From NCBI RefSeq assembly GCF_022539505.1, contig NC_061509.1:210886254-210950253 (forward strand): 64,000 bases of DNA. Reading direction: 5' to 3'. Source of the DNA: Lolium rigidum. Taxonomy: Eukaryota; Streptophyta; Magnoliopsida; Poales; Poaceae. The translations under genes and the position numbers were made by a program. The notes below the pieces were generated by a model. It ran no database searches and was not told the origin of the DNA. It saw nothing but the letters and a program-made list of their open reading frames with translations. Numbering within the stretch: position 1 is the first letter of the stretch; every line of letters starts with the position of its first letter. This document shows positions 45,995 to 56,950 of this stretch, piece by piece.

Positions 45995-47206
45995 ATGGCC
46001 AACCCTGAAAATACTAAGTTGTGTGACTTCACTAGCACAAATAATAATGATTTCTTATGCACACCTATTGCTCCACTCTGCTACTACAGCGAGAATTCTT
46101 TGAAATTAAACCCGCTTTACTTAATCTTGTCATGAGAGAGCAATTTTCTCGGTGTTAGTTCCGATGATGCTGCTGCCCATCTCAATAATTTTGTTGAACT
46201 ATGTGAAATGCAAAAATATAAAGATGTAGATGGTGACATTATAAAATTAAAATTGTTCCCTTTCTCATTAAGAGGAAGAGCTAAAGATTGGTTGCTATCT
46301 CTCGCCTAAGAATAGTATTGATTCATGGACTAAATGCAAGGATGCTTTTATTGGTAGATATTATCCCCCTGCTAAAATTATATCTTTGAGGAGTAGCATA
46401 ATGAATTTTAAACAATTAGATAATGAACATGTTGCTCAAGCTTGGGAAAGAATGAAATCTCTAGTTAAAAATTGCCCAACCCATGGACTGACTACTTGGA
46501 TGATCATCCAAACCTTCTATGCAGGACTAAATTTTTCTTCGCGGAATTTATTGGATTCAGCTGCTGGAGGTACCTTTATGTCCATCACTCTTGGTGAAGC
46601 AACAAAGCTCATTGATAATATGATGGTTAATTACTCTGAATGGCACACGGAAAGAGCTCCACAAGGTAAGAAGGTAAATTCTGTTGAAGAATCCTCTTCC
46701 TTGAATGATAAGGTTGATGCTATTATGTCTATGCTTGCGAATGATAGGACTAATGTTGATCCTAATAATGTTCCATTAGCTTCATTGGTTGCCCAAGAAG
46801 AGCATGTTGATGTAAACTTCATTAAAAATAATAATTTCAACAACAATGCTTATCTAACAATTCTAGTAATAACTATAGGCCATATCCTTATAATAATGGT
46901 AACGGTTATGCTAATTCTTATGGGAATTCTTACAACAATAATAGGAATACACCCCTGGACTTGAAGCCATGCTTAAAGAATTTATTAGTACACAAACTCG
47001 CCTTTAACAAATCTGTTGAGGAAAAGCTCAATAAAATTGATATTCTTGTTTCTAGAGTTGATAGTCTTGCTTCCGATGTTGATCTTTTGAAATCGAAAGT
47101 TATGCCTAATAGGGATATTGAAAATAAAATTGTTACTACAGCAAATGCCATCCAAGTTAGAATTAATGAGAATATAAGATTAATGGCTGAACTCGCGTGC
47201 TAGGTG
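45995..47206 (+). pseudogene. Element C gag, broken
   Basis: The start codon at 45995 opens MANPENTKL. Frame breaks occur near 46090-46140 and 46305. The retrotransposon Gag domain is recognisable over about 46130-46600 (segments around DWLLS, GRYYPPAKI, HVAQAWERMKSL and FYAGL). An Asn-rich segment follows around 46830-46950, then a coiled-coil-like stretch. At least three frame disturbances and stops are present. Gag would package element RNA; this copy cannot give a full protein. Confidence 0.7.
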
Positions 47207-47479
47207 GGATAGAGAAGAAAATGAAAAACTAGCTAAAAAGGAAAATGTAGCTAAAGTTTGGACTATTACCACCACTAGCAATGCTAATGATTCATATGTT
47301 GCTGCACCTCCTACTATAAATGGTAAAATAATTGGTGTTGGCAATGTTTCTACTCCTAGTGCAAAGCGCGCAAAATTACCCGAAACCGCTAAAACCGCTG
47401 AAACCGCTTGTGATAAAACCGCTGAAATTTTTTCCAACCTTGGGGATGATAATCCCTTTGCTTTAGATTGTAATGATTT

Positions 47480-48112
47480 AGATTTTGATGATTGCCACAT
47501 CTCTGAAGTTATAAAGTTCTTGCAAAAACTTGCTAAGAGTCCCAATGCTAGCGCTGTAAACTTGGCTTTCACAAAACATATTACAAATGCTCTCATAAAA
47601 GCTAGAGAAGAGAAACTAAAACTTGAAACTTCTATTCCTAGAAAGCTAGAGGATGGTTGGGAGCCCATCATTAAAATGAGAGTCAAAGATTTTGATTGTA
47701 ATGCTTTATGTGATCTTGGTGCAAGTATTTCGTTATGCCTAAAAAAGTCTATGATATTCTTGACTTGCCACCATTGAAAAATTGTTATTTGGATGTTAAT
47801 CTCGCCGATAATGCTAAAAAGAAACCTTTGGGGAGAGTTGATAATGTTCATATTATGGTTAACAATAACCTTGTCCCCGTTGATTTTGTTGTCTTGGATA
47901 TTGAATGCAATGCATCTTGCCCCATTATATTGGGAAGACCTTTTCTTCGAACCGTTGGTGCCACTATTGATATGAAGGAAGGTAATATTAAATATCAATT
48001 TCCTCTCAAGAAAGGTATGGAACACTTCCCTAGAAAGAGAATGAAGTTACCTTATGATTCTATTATTAGAACAAATTATGATGTTGATGCTTCGTCTCTC
48101 GATGTTACTTGA
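47480..48112 (+). pseudogene. Element C retropepsin-like protease domain, frameshifted
   Basis: The active-site segment CDLGASIS lies at about 47708-47731. Immediately after it, one missing base near 47735 shifts the frame. The other frame continues through IILGRPFLRT, typical of the second half of retroviral-type aspartic proteases, and ends at 48112. The domain closes the coding part of the element; nothing like RT follows. In related elements the protease would process Gag. Confidence 0.7.
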
Positions 48113-50700
48113 GTTACACTTTCCGCGCCTAGCTGAAAGGCGTTAAAGAAAAGCGCTTATGGGAGACAACCCATGTTTTTACTCCAGTATTTTTGTTTTA
48201 TATTTGAGTCTTGGAAGTTGTTTACTACTGTAGCAACCTCTCCTTATCTTAGTTTTGAGTTTTGTTATGCCAAGTAAAGTCTTTGATAGTAAAGTAAGTA
48301 CTAGATTTGGATTACTGCGCAGTTCCAGATTTCTTTGCTGTCACGAATCTGGGTGTACCTCCCTGTAGGTAGCTCAGAAAATTAAGCCAATTTACGTGCA
48401 TGATCCTCAGATATGTACGCAACTTTCATTCAATTTGAGCATTTTCATTTGAGCAAGTCTGGTGGCCTAATAAAATCCATCTTTACGGACTGTTCTGTTT
48501 TGACAGATTCTGCCTTTTATTTTGCATTGCCTCTTTTGCTATGTTGGATGAATTTCTTTGATCCATTAATGTCCAGTAGCTTTATGCAATGTCCAGAAGT
48601 GTTAAGAATGATTGTGTCACCTCTGAACATGTGAATTTTTATTATGCACTAACCCTCTAATGAGTTGTTTCGAGTTTGGTGTGGAGGAAGTTTTCAAGGA
48701 TCAAGAGAGGAGTATGATGCAATATGATCAAGGAGAGTGAAAGCTCTAAGCTTGGGGATGCCCCGGTGGTTCACCCCTGCATATTATAAGAAGACTCAAG
48801 CGTCTAAGTTTGGGGATGCCCAAGGCATCCCCTTCTTCATCGGCAACATTATCAGGTTCCTCCCCTGAAACTATATTTTTATTCCGTCACATCTTATGTA
48901 CTTTGCTTGGAGCGTCGGTTTGTTTTTGTTTTTGTTTTGTTTGAATAAAATGGATCCTAGCATTCACTTTATGGGAGAGAGACACGCTCCGCTGTAGCAT
49001 ATGGACAAGTATGTCCTTAGGCTCTACTCATAGTATTCATGGCGAAGTTTCTTCTTCGTTAAATTGTTATATGGTTGGAATTGGAAAATGCTACATGTAG
49101 TAACTCTAAAATGTCTTGGATAATTTGATACTTGGCAATTGTAGTGCTCATGTTTAAGCTCTTGCATCATATACTTTGCACCCATTAATGAAGAAATACT
49201 TAGAGCTTGCTAATTTGGTTTGCATATTTGGTTTCTCTAGAGTCTAGATAACATCTATTATTGAGTTTTGAACAACAAGGAAGACGGTATGGAGTCTTAT
49301 AATGTTTACAATATGTCTTTTATGTGAGTTTTGCTGTACCGTTCATCCTTGTGTTTGTTTCAAATAACCTTGCTAGCCTAAACCTTGTATCGAGAGGGAA
49401 TACTTCTCATGCATCCAAAATACTTGAGCCAACCACTATGCCATTTGTGTCCACCATACCTACCTACTACATGGTATTTATCCGCCATTCCAAAGTAAAT
49501 TGCTTGAGTGCTACCTTTAAAATTCCATCATTCACCTTTGCAATATATAGCTCATGGGACAAATAGCTTTAAAAACTATTGTGGTATTGAATATGTACTT
49601 ATGCACTTTATCTCTTATTAAGTTGCTTGTTGTGCGATAACCATGCTTCGGGGACGCCATCAACTATTCTTTGTTGAATATCATGTGAGTTGCTATGCAT
49701 GTCCGTCTTGTCTCGAAGTAAGAGAGATCTACCACCTTTATGGTTGGAGCATGCATATTGTTAGAGAATAACATTGGGCCGCTAACTAAAGCCATGAATC
49801 ATGGTGGAAGTTTCAGTTTTGGACACATATCCTCAATCTCATATGAGAATAATAATTGTTGCCACATGCTTATGCATTAAAGAGGAGTCCATTATCTCGT
49901 TGTCCATGTTGTCCCTGTATGGATGTCTAAGTTGAGAATAATCAAAAGCGAGAAATCCAAAATGCGAGCTTTCTCCTTAGACCTTTGTACAGGCGGTATG
50001 GAGGTACCCCATTGTGACACTTGGTTAAAACATGTGCATTGCAAAGATCCGGTAGTCCAAGCTAATTAGGACAAGGTGCGGGCACTATTAGTATACTATG
50101 CATGAGGCTTGCAACTTGTAAGATATAATGTACATAACTCATATGCTTTATTACTACCGTTGACAAAATTGTTTCATGTTTTCAAAATAAAAGCTCTAGC
50201 ACAAATATAGCAATCGATGCTTTCCTCTTTGAAGGACCATTCTTTTACTTTTATGTTGAGTCAGGTTCACCTATCTCTCTCCACCTCAAGAAGCAAACAC
50301 TTGTGTGAACTGTGCATTGATTCCTACATACTTGCATATTGCACTTGTTATATTACTCTATGTTGGCAATTATCCATGAGATATACATGTTACAAGTTGA
50401 AAGCAACCGCTGAAACTTAATCTTCCTTTGTGTTGCTTCAATGCCTTTACTTTGATTTATTGCTTTATGAGTTAACTCTTATGCAAGACTTATTAATACT
50501 TGTCTTGAAGTACTATTCATGAAAAGTTTTTGCTTTATGATTCACTTGTTTACTCATGTCATTACCATTGTTTTGATCGCTGCATCCACTACATATGTTT
50601 ACAAATAGTATGATCAAGGTTATGATGGCATATCACTTCGAAATTATCTTTGTTATCGTTTTACTCGCTCGGGACGAGCGTAACTAAGCTTGGGGATGCT
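48113..50700 (+). other. Element C 3' non-coding internal region
   Basis: About 2.6 kb shared with D, E and F (inverted there) and, at its end, with A. It contains AAGCTTGGGGATGC-like motifs at about 48750, 48806 and 50687 and the hairpin ggggatgcccaaggcatcccc at 48812-48832. Confidence 0.75.
48413..48634 (+). CDS. Small conserved 73-codon ORF (element C)
   Basis: Begins MYATFIQFEHFHLSKS and ends PLNM like those in D and E. Function unknown. Several differences to the other copies change amino acids. Confidence 0.3.
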   Translation: MYATFIQFEHFHLSKSGGLIKSIFTDCSVLTDSAFYFALPLLLCWMNFFDPLMSSSFMQCPEVLRMIVSPLNM

Positions 50701-52299
50701 TGATACGTCTCCGACGTATCGATAATTTCTTATGTTCTATGCCATATTATTGATGATACCTACATGTTTTATGCACACTTTATGTCATATTCGTGCATTT
50801 TCCGGAACTAACCTATTAACAAGATGCCGAAGTGCCGCTTGTCGTTTTCTGCTGTTTTTGGTTTCGAAATCCTAGTAACGAAATATTCTCGGAATTGGAC
50901 GAAACAAAGACCCAGGGGCCTATTTCGCCACGAACCTTCCAGAAGACCGAAGAGCATACGAAGTGGGGCCACGAGGTGGCGACACCACAAGGCGGCGCGG
51001 CCAAGGAGGGGCCCGCACCGCCCTGTGGTGTGGGCCCCTCGTCAGCCCCCCGACTCTGCCCTTCCGCCTACTTAAAGCCTCCGTCGCGAAACCCCTGATG
51101 CGAAAAACCACGATACGGAAAACCTTACTGAGACGCCGCCGCCGCCGATCCCATCTCGGGGGATTCGGAGATCTCCTCCGGCACCCTGCCGGAGAGGGGA
51201 TTCATCTCCCGGAGGACTCTACACCGCCATGGTCGCCTCCGGAGTGATGAGTGAGTAGTTCACCCCCGGACTATGGGTCCATAGCAGTAGCTAGATGGTT
51301 GTCTTCTCCTCATTGTGCTTCATTGTTGGATCTTGTGAGCTGCCTAACATGATCAAGATCATCTATCCGTAATACTCTATGTTGTGTTTGTCGGGATCCG
51401 ATGGATAGAGAATACCATGTTATGTTAATTATCAAGTTATTACATATGTGTTGTTTATGATCTTGCATGCTCTCCGTTACTAGTAGAGGCTCTGGCCAAG
51501 TTTTTGTTTTTAACTCCAAGAGGGAGTACTTATGCTCGATAGTGGGTTCATGCCTGCATTGACACCTGGGGGAGTGACAGAAACCCCTAAGGTTGTGTTG
51601 TGTTGTTGCCACTAGGGATAAAACATTGGCGCTATGTCCGAGGATGTAGTTGTTGATTACATTACGCACCATACTTAATGCAATTGTCTCGTTGCTTTGC
51701 AACTTAATACTCGGAAGGGGTTCGGACGATAACCTCGAAGGTGGACTTTTTAGGCATAGATGCGCTTGGATGGCGGTCTATGTACTTTGTCGTAATGCCC
51801 AATTAAATCTCACTATACTTATCATGCCATGTATGTGCATTGTTATTCCCTCTCTATTTGTCAATTGCCCGACTGTAATTTGTTCACCCAACATGCTTTT
51901 ATCTTATGGGAGAGACACCTCTAGTGAACTGTGGACCCCGGTCCATTCTTTTAATACTGAAATACAAATCTGTCGCAATACTTGTTTTACTCGTTTTCTC
52001 TCGCAAACAATCATCTTCCACACAATACGGTTAATCCTTTGTTACAGCAAGCCGGTGAGATTGACAACCTCACCGTTTCGTTGGGGCAAAGTACTTTGGT
52101 TGTGTTGTGCAGGTTCCACGTTGGCGCCGGAATCTCCGGTGTTGCGCCGCACTACATCCCGCCGCCATCAACCTTCAACGTGCTTCTTGACTCCTACTGC
52201 TTCGATTAAACCTTGGTTTCTTACTGAGGGAAACTTGCCGCTGTGCGCATCACACCTTCCTCTTGGGGTTCCCAACGGACGTGTCAACTACACGCATCA
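50701..52299 (+). repeat. Element C 3' LTR
   Basis: TG...CA, followed directly by the duplicated gtgtccc of the LTR of D. Confidence 0.9.
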
Positions 52300-52306
52300 G
52301 TGTCCC

Positions 52307-53569
52307 CAACACACCTAATACACTTGTCAGATGTATAGGTGCACTAGTTCGGCGAAGAGATAGTGAAATACAAGTGATATGGATGTATATGAGCGGTAAT
52401 AACAATCTGAATAAAATATGGCAGCGAGTAAATATGCAACAGAATAGTAAGTAAACGGAGATTCGATGTTCGGAAATAAGGCCTAGGGATCCTACTTTCA
52501 CTAGTGGACACTCTCAACATTGATCACATAACTGAATAAACAAATACTACTTTCTCTACACTCTCTTGTTGGATGACAAACACCATTCATTGTGTAGGGC
52601 GACAAGAGCTCCCTCAAGCCGGAGTTAACAAGCTCCACAACATTCGGTGTTCATATTTAAGTAACCTTAGAGTGCATAATAGACCATTGCAATTATACCG
52701 AGTACTAACATAGCATGCACACTGTCACCGTCAGGCTATGAAAGGGGGAATAGATCGCATCAATACTATCATAGTAATAGTTAACTTCATAATCTACAAG
52801 AGATCACAATCATAACCTACGCCAAGTACTACATGATGCACACACTGTCAACATTACATCATGGAGGAGGAATAGAGTACTTTAATAACATCACTAGAGT
52901 AGCACATAGATGATATTCAACTAGATCACAAAGAGAGAGATGAACCACATAGCTACGGTAGAGCCCTTAGCCTCGGGGGAGAACTACTCCCTCCTCATCA
53001 TAGGAGACAGCAGCGGCGATGAAGATGGCGGTGGTGTCGATGGAGATGCCTTCCGGGGGCACTTCCCCGTCCCGGCGGCGTGCCGGAACAGAGACTTCTG
53101 TCCTTCGAATCTTGGCTTCGCGATGGCGGCGGCTCTGGAACTTTTCTCGTATCGTGGCTTATCGGTATAGGGTTTTCGCGACGGAGACTTTATATAGGCG
53201 GAAGGGCAGCCTCGGAGGAGTCCTGGTGCAGCCACACCATAGGGGGCGCCCCCCCCCCCCCCCCTTGGCCGCGCCGCCTTGTGGGGTGGGGCCCCCAGGG
53301 CTCCCGTCTGGTCCCTCTTCGGTGCTCTGGAACCTTCGGTGAAATATAAGATCGTGGGCGTTGATTTCGTCCAATTCCGAGAATATTTCCTGTGTAAGAT
53401 TTCTGAAACCAAAAACAGCAGAAAACAGGAACTGGCACTTCGGCATCTTGTTAATAGGTTAGTTCCGGAAAATACATCAAAACGATATAAAGTGTGAACA
53501 AAACATGTAGGTATTGTCATAAAACTAGTATGGAACATCATAAATTATAGATACGTTGGAGACGTATCA
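52307..53569 (-). repeat. Element D 5' LTR, second part
   Basis: Continues the LTR from 44145. The two parts total 1447 bp against 1446 bp for the other LTR. It contains a long C homopolymer at about 53240-53254 and a TATA box on the minus strand near 53195. Confidence 0.9.
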
Positions 53570-53574
53570 TGTAC

Positions 53575-54018
53575 GAAGCAGCCGAAATCCAAACCGTGCG
53601 CGATGGCGAAATTCTCCCAGCCCTTATCGAGGTACATCCGGCCTTGTCCGTCAAATAGGACCTCCACGGTCCAGAGACGAGGACCGCAGTCAGCTGTTCG
53701 CAGATACACCTTAGCGGGCTCCTGGCCGTCAAGATAGTCCGCAAACTTTTTTGGGAGTGCCTGCAAATAGATCGAGCGTCGATCGTTTGAAATTAAAGGG
53801 TTTTTTAGAACATGCATCATATATGTGGGAACATGTACGTACCTCTTGGCCAAAGGGTCTTCATTGATGACGATGAAGAACTCCTCTATGATCAATGGCA
53901 GTGTTGATGGTGGTGGTGGCAATGATGATGATCCACCATCCCGGCCGCCCCTTCACCTTCCCCTTCCTCTTCCCCTTCCCCTTCCCCTTCCGGTCGGCGA
54001 CCGAGACGTGGAAGCCAT
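53575..54018 (-). pseudogene. B3-domain protein gene carried by element M (5' part)
   Basis: Plant B3 domains bind DNA and regulate transcription. Read on the minus strand: exon 1 runs from ATG 54018 to 53839, a 78-bp intron (GT...AG) covers 53761-53838, and exon 2 starts at 53760 and is cut at 53575 by element D, continuing at 31962-31819. Recognisable segments are EEFFIVINED, LPKKFADYLDGQEP, YLRTADCGPRLWTVEV, GRMYLDKGWENFAIAH and GCFV, in the order of a B3 fold. A TGA at 53953-53955 (codon 22), within a GGGGAA-type repeat, interrupts the N-terminus; a single G-to-T change would explain it. No ATG follows in frame before the domain, so the gene is probably dead even without the insertion. 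Confidence 0.75.
53950..53992. repeat. (CCCCTT)n simple repeat
   Basis: Imperfect ccccttcc units, coding for Gly-Arg repeats in the B3 gene. Confidence 0.85.
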
Positions 54019-55294
54019 GGCAATGGATCAAGTGTATGTGAACGAAGAAGAGAGAGGCAAATCCTATTGACATGAGGGATGGCCGTTGTGGGGGTTTATA
54101 AGGGAGAGATGACCGTTGTGATGTTTACGCCATAAATTAAGGTAGACATGACCGTTGTGGGGTTTACACCATAAATTAAAGTAGAGATGATCGTTGTGGG
54201 GGCTTATATCTCAACAACGTGTGGAAATTCGTGATGGTTTATCATTTTACCGTGAAAAGTAATGCCTAAAAAGATCATGGAAAATAATGCATAAATAGAG
54301 AGAATATAGTTACGTGGCAAACTCGTTATTGCACATAAATAGAGGGGTGGCAGTGTCCACCGACAAAGAGAGAGAGAGGGGTGGCCACGAAGAGAGAGAG
54401 AGAGAGAGGGTGGCCACGAAGAGACGGAAAGGGGTATACTGCCCGTTAGATCAGTGGATCAACGGTTGGTGGAGTCGATCCGTGTGACAACGGCTCAACC
54501 AATCAGGATAAGTTTCGGCTTCTGTGAGCATTTGTGACAGTACTTAAGGGCAAAACTGAGTAGTACTAAGAAAGCAAGGGCATGTAAATAGTAAATAGAC
54601 TAAGGGATTCAAACAAAAGAATTACAAAATAAAAAATGTGTGATTTGTACAATATAATTCATATTGGGCTACATCAAATTATTTGCAATTCAAATATACA
54701 CGAGTGTGACAATTATGGCCTCTTTTAGACAAACTATGTTTTGGGGAAGATGTTTTGCAAAGGGGTTTGAGTGGAAAACCATGCATCTTCATAGCTACTA
54801 ATGATTCTGAGAAAGTGAAAATTTGTGGTAAAACTTGATTTATCTATGTTTGTTAAGGTTTCCTAGGGGGCAGGTTGCGTATGAAGACTCCATGAGTAGG
54901 TGCCACTATGTTTTTATTTATTTTTGATTTTTTTGCGCATGAAATGACTCAATTAGCTATGTTAATCTCATTTGTTGACTCTCTGTTGACCAGCTACTTG
55001 AGGGTAAAACTGAGTATATTGCACTTGTCAGTATAAGTACTCGATGGGAAAACTGAGTACATATAAATTTTTTGTATAAGGCCCGAGGTTATAACTTAGT
55101 ACACCAAACGTCCTAGGGTTAGACTCGTGCCGCGGTGAACGCTGCAGCCGTGCATAGAGGACGCGTGTTGCGGTACACGCCACCTTCGTCTTTATAGATC
55201 CCCTCTTTCTCTCCCTCGATGCTCGCCCACTCTCTCATTCTCACTGCAACCGTCTCTCCTGTCCCATCATCTTCTCCACATCAGAAGAACGGCG
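54019..55294. other. Intergenic part of element M between the two divergent genes
   Basis: No gene seen. It holds a tandem repeat of about 41 bp (54098-54205, atgaccgttgtg...ccataaattaa), GA-rich repeats with ggtggccacgaagaga (54345-54420), and sequences resembling the right terminus of M at 54540-54605 and 55000-55065. It should contain the promoters of both genes; tttatagatcc at about 55190 is a candidate TATA for the plus-strand gene. Confidence 0.6.
54540..54605 (+). repeat. Internal MULE-terminus-like sequence
   Basis: Contains agggcaaaactgagtagtac and gcaagggcatgtaaatag. It aligns with the right terminus (gggaaaaactgagtacaac ... ccaagggcacgaaaatag) in the same orientation. A weaker pair (gggtaaaactgagta, gggaaaactgagtac) lies at about 55013-55065. 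It may be a remnant of another, related element. Confidence 0.5.
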
Positions 55295-56447
55295 ATGGAG
55301 AAGAATGAGATGCCCATTGTCGGTGCATCAGCCACCGTCGCCACCGTCCAGGCCACCGTCGCTGCTTCCAACGTAGCCGCCGGCACATCGGCCACCGCCC
55401 CTGTCCAGGCCCCCGTGGCTGCTTCCAATGTAGCCGCCGCCCCCGTCCAGGCCCCCGTCGCTACTTCCAATGTAGCCGCCGCCCCTGTCCAGGCCCCCGT
55501 GGCTCCTTCCAAAGAAGATGTCGGTGCATCAGCCGCCAGCGCATCGGCCGCCGCCCCCGTCCAGGTCCCAGTCGCTTGGGATCCGTACGAACCACGTCGC
55601 GCCGGAGAACCCCTACGACACCAACAACGTCGACGATGAGCCGGAGGTAACCCTTTGTTCCCTTGTTCTTATCCCATTTCATCCCTTTTGTGTTAGATCA
55701 AGCGTTATTAGGGTTCGTCTGTTCCTAGTTCAATCCTTCTGTGTTAGATCTTGCGTTATTATTGTTTGTGATTTGCTTTTGTTTAAGATTCGGTTAACTT
55801 ATGTGAGTAATCATCCCATCCGGTTAATTTGTGCCGATGATGATGAATATTTGGGCACAAATTGATTCAGGGTTCGGTCAGTGAATAATTGGTGTGTACA
55901 AATTTGTTGTGCATGATCTTTGGTTTACTGACTCAAATCCTGGATATAAGTGTGTCCAATGTAACTGAGGCTACCTCTTTTTTTTGTGCCCATATTATCA
56001 TGCATGATCTTTTGTTCACTCTCTGTTCCATCATAGTTGCAATTGACTCCGTGTTTTTTGCACGACTTTGGTGCTACATGACAGGTGCAGAGCAGCGACG
56101 TCGATAGCGACGATGAGTCCTTCCACACCAAGACTCATCATGTCCTCAGGAGGCTGCAGTCCGACCATTACGATGGCCACTTTGCTGGAGGCGTTTACAA
56201 GTGCCCCTTCTGCAACAGGAAGCTCCGCGCCACCGACTTCAACTGCCTGGTGAACCATGCTGAATCCATTGACAGATGTGGCGCTAGAGTTGGAACGACC
56301 GTGAACGTGCATGCGTTCATGGCCCAACACAAAGCACTTGGGATTCACCTGCGCAGCCTCCAAGCGAGTCACATGCGCTACCTGGAGGCGTTGAACGTGC
56401 CTACTGCACTCTCTGTATGTGACTTCTCTATCTGTAGAGCAGCTTAA
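55295..56447 (+). pseudogene. XS-type zinc finger gene carried by element M
   Basis: Exon 1 starts at ATG 55295 (MEKNEMP) and encodes an Ala/Pro/Val-rich region with a 14-residue repeat (APVQAPVAASNVAA). It ends at 55646 (GAG|GTAA). Exon 2 starts at 56085 (ACAG|GTG) and runs to a GTATGT donor at 56415 or to the stop at 56447. Exon 2 has an acidic start, then YKCPFCNRKLRATDF...VNHAESI and later HKALGIHLRSL. This fits the zinc finger of XS-domain proteins (CPFC, then His, then a K-x-H-x-A-L-x2-Y/H-L helix). SGS3/FDM-type members act in RNA silencing and RNA-directed DNA methylation. The two exons join in frame only from about 55580 on; one extra base near 55587 breaks exon 1. No XS domain itself is seen. 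Confidence 0.55.
55397..55510 (+). repeat. 42-bp coding tandem repeat
   Basis: About 2.7 copies of a unit beginning gcccc(c/t)gtccaggccccc, encoding the Ala/Pro-rich repeat of the zinc finger gene. Confidence 0.85.
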
Positions 56448-56950
56448 ATTCATATAAAATGTAGTTTATGTTAGATCTAGGGATCTATTGGTAGTACTGC
56501 TGGATCTGCCGTGAATATATCTATGCTATGTATGCTGCTGTATGCAGTTTATCCTATATTTTATGTGGATTTGTGCCATAGATTTCCTACCTGATTGGGT
56601 AAAAACGAAGGCATAAAGAAATGAATGGCGTTAAAAAACAGAAGGAGAAGCTGCTCTAGATTTGCTACCAATTTGGGCAATCAAGAATGAATGAGATCGA
56701 GCGAGAGAGAGAGGGCGGAAAAATGTGCATTGAAAACTGCTAATCTTGGCGAAAGATTAGAAACCACTCGTGCCCACGTCTCGGACCCACACGGTCCCAC
56801 ACGCTACGGCCCACGCTCCGCTCGGATGACCAAACACGGTCTCGTCCTGTCCCACGCGGTCCCTTTCCACCAGCCCCACGCGACACGGCCCCACACGTCA
56901 GCACGGAACGGTAAACTAAATGGGAATCCTCCCGTCTGAGCTCTTTTTGC
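56448..56950. other. Right non-coding part of element M
   Basis: No further exon found. GC-rich stretch with repeated ccacacg/cccacg motifs at 56770-56910, next to the terminal repeat. Confidence 0.5.

Larger units (their letters stand above)
44146..52299 (+). mobile_element. Element C: Sabrina-like gypsy with broken gag-protease, inside LTR of D
   Basis: LTRs at 44146-45741 (1596 bp) and 50701-52299 (1599 bp), about 98% alike by eye. The host LTR of D is duplicated over gtgtccc (44139-44145 and 52300-52306), seven bases instead of the usual five. PBS at 45752-45769 and a polypurine-like AAGCTTGGGGATGC just before 50701 set the plus orientation. Coding sequence covers only Gag and a retropepsin-like domain; RT, RNase H and integrase are absent, so the element is non-autonomous. 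Confidence 0.92.
31963..53569 (-). mobile_element. Element D: non-autonomous gypsy, carrying nested elements F and C
   Basis: The left LTR 31963-33408 (1446 bp) and the right LTR (43962-44145 plus 52307-53569) belong to the same family as element E. The target duplication tgtac flanks both ends (31958-31962 and 53570-53574). The internal region is minus-strand, with a tRNA-Asp-type primer site at 43934-43951. F (34506-41526) sits in the 3' internal region and C (44146-52299) inside the 5' LTR. Without them D is about 6.4 kb. It retains a short gag start fused to the env-position ORF and no pol. Confidence 0.9.

Noticed and set aside
53237..53256. Long C homopolymer as a functional G-quadruplex
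   Set aside because: It is a homopolymer length variant of the LTR (also near 33090); length in assemblies is unreliable.
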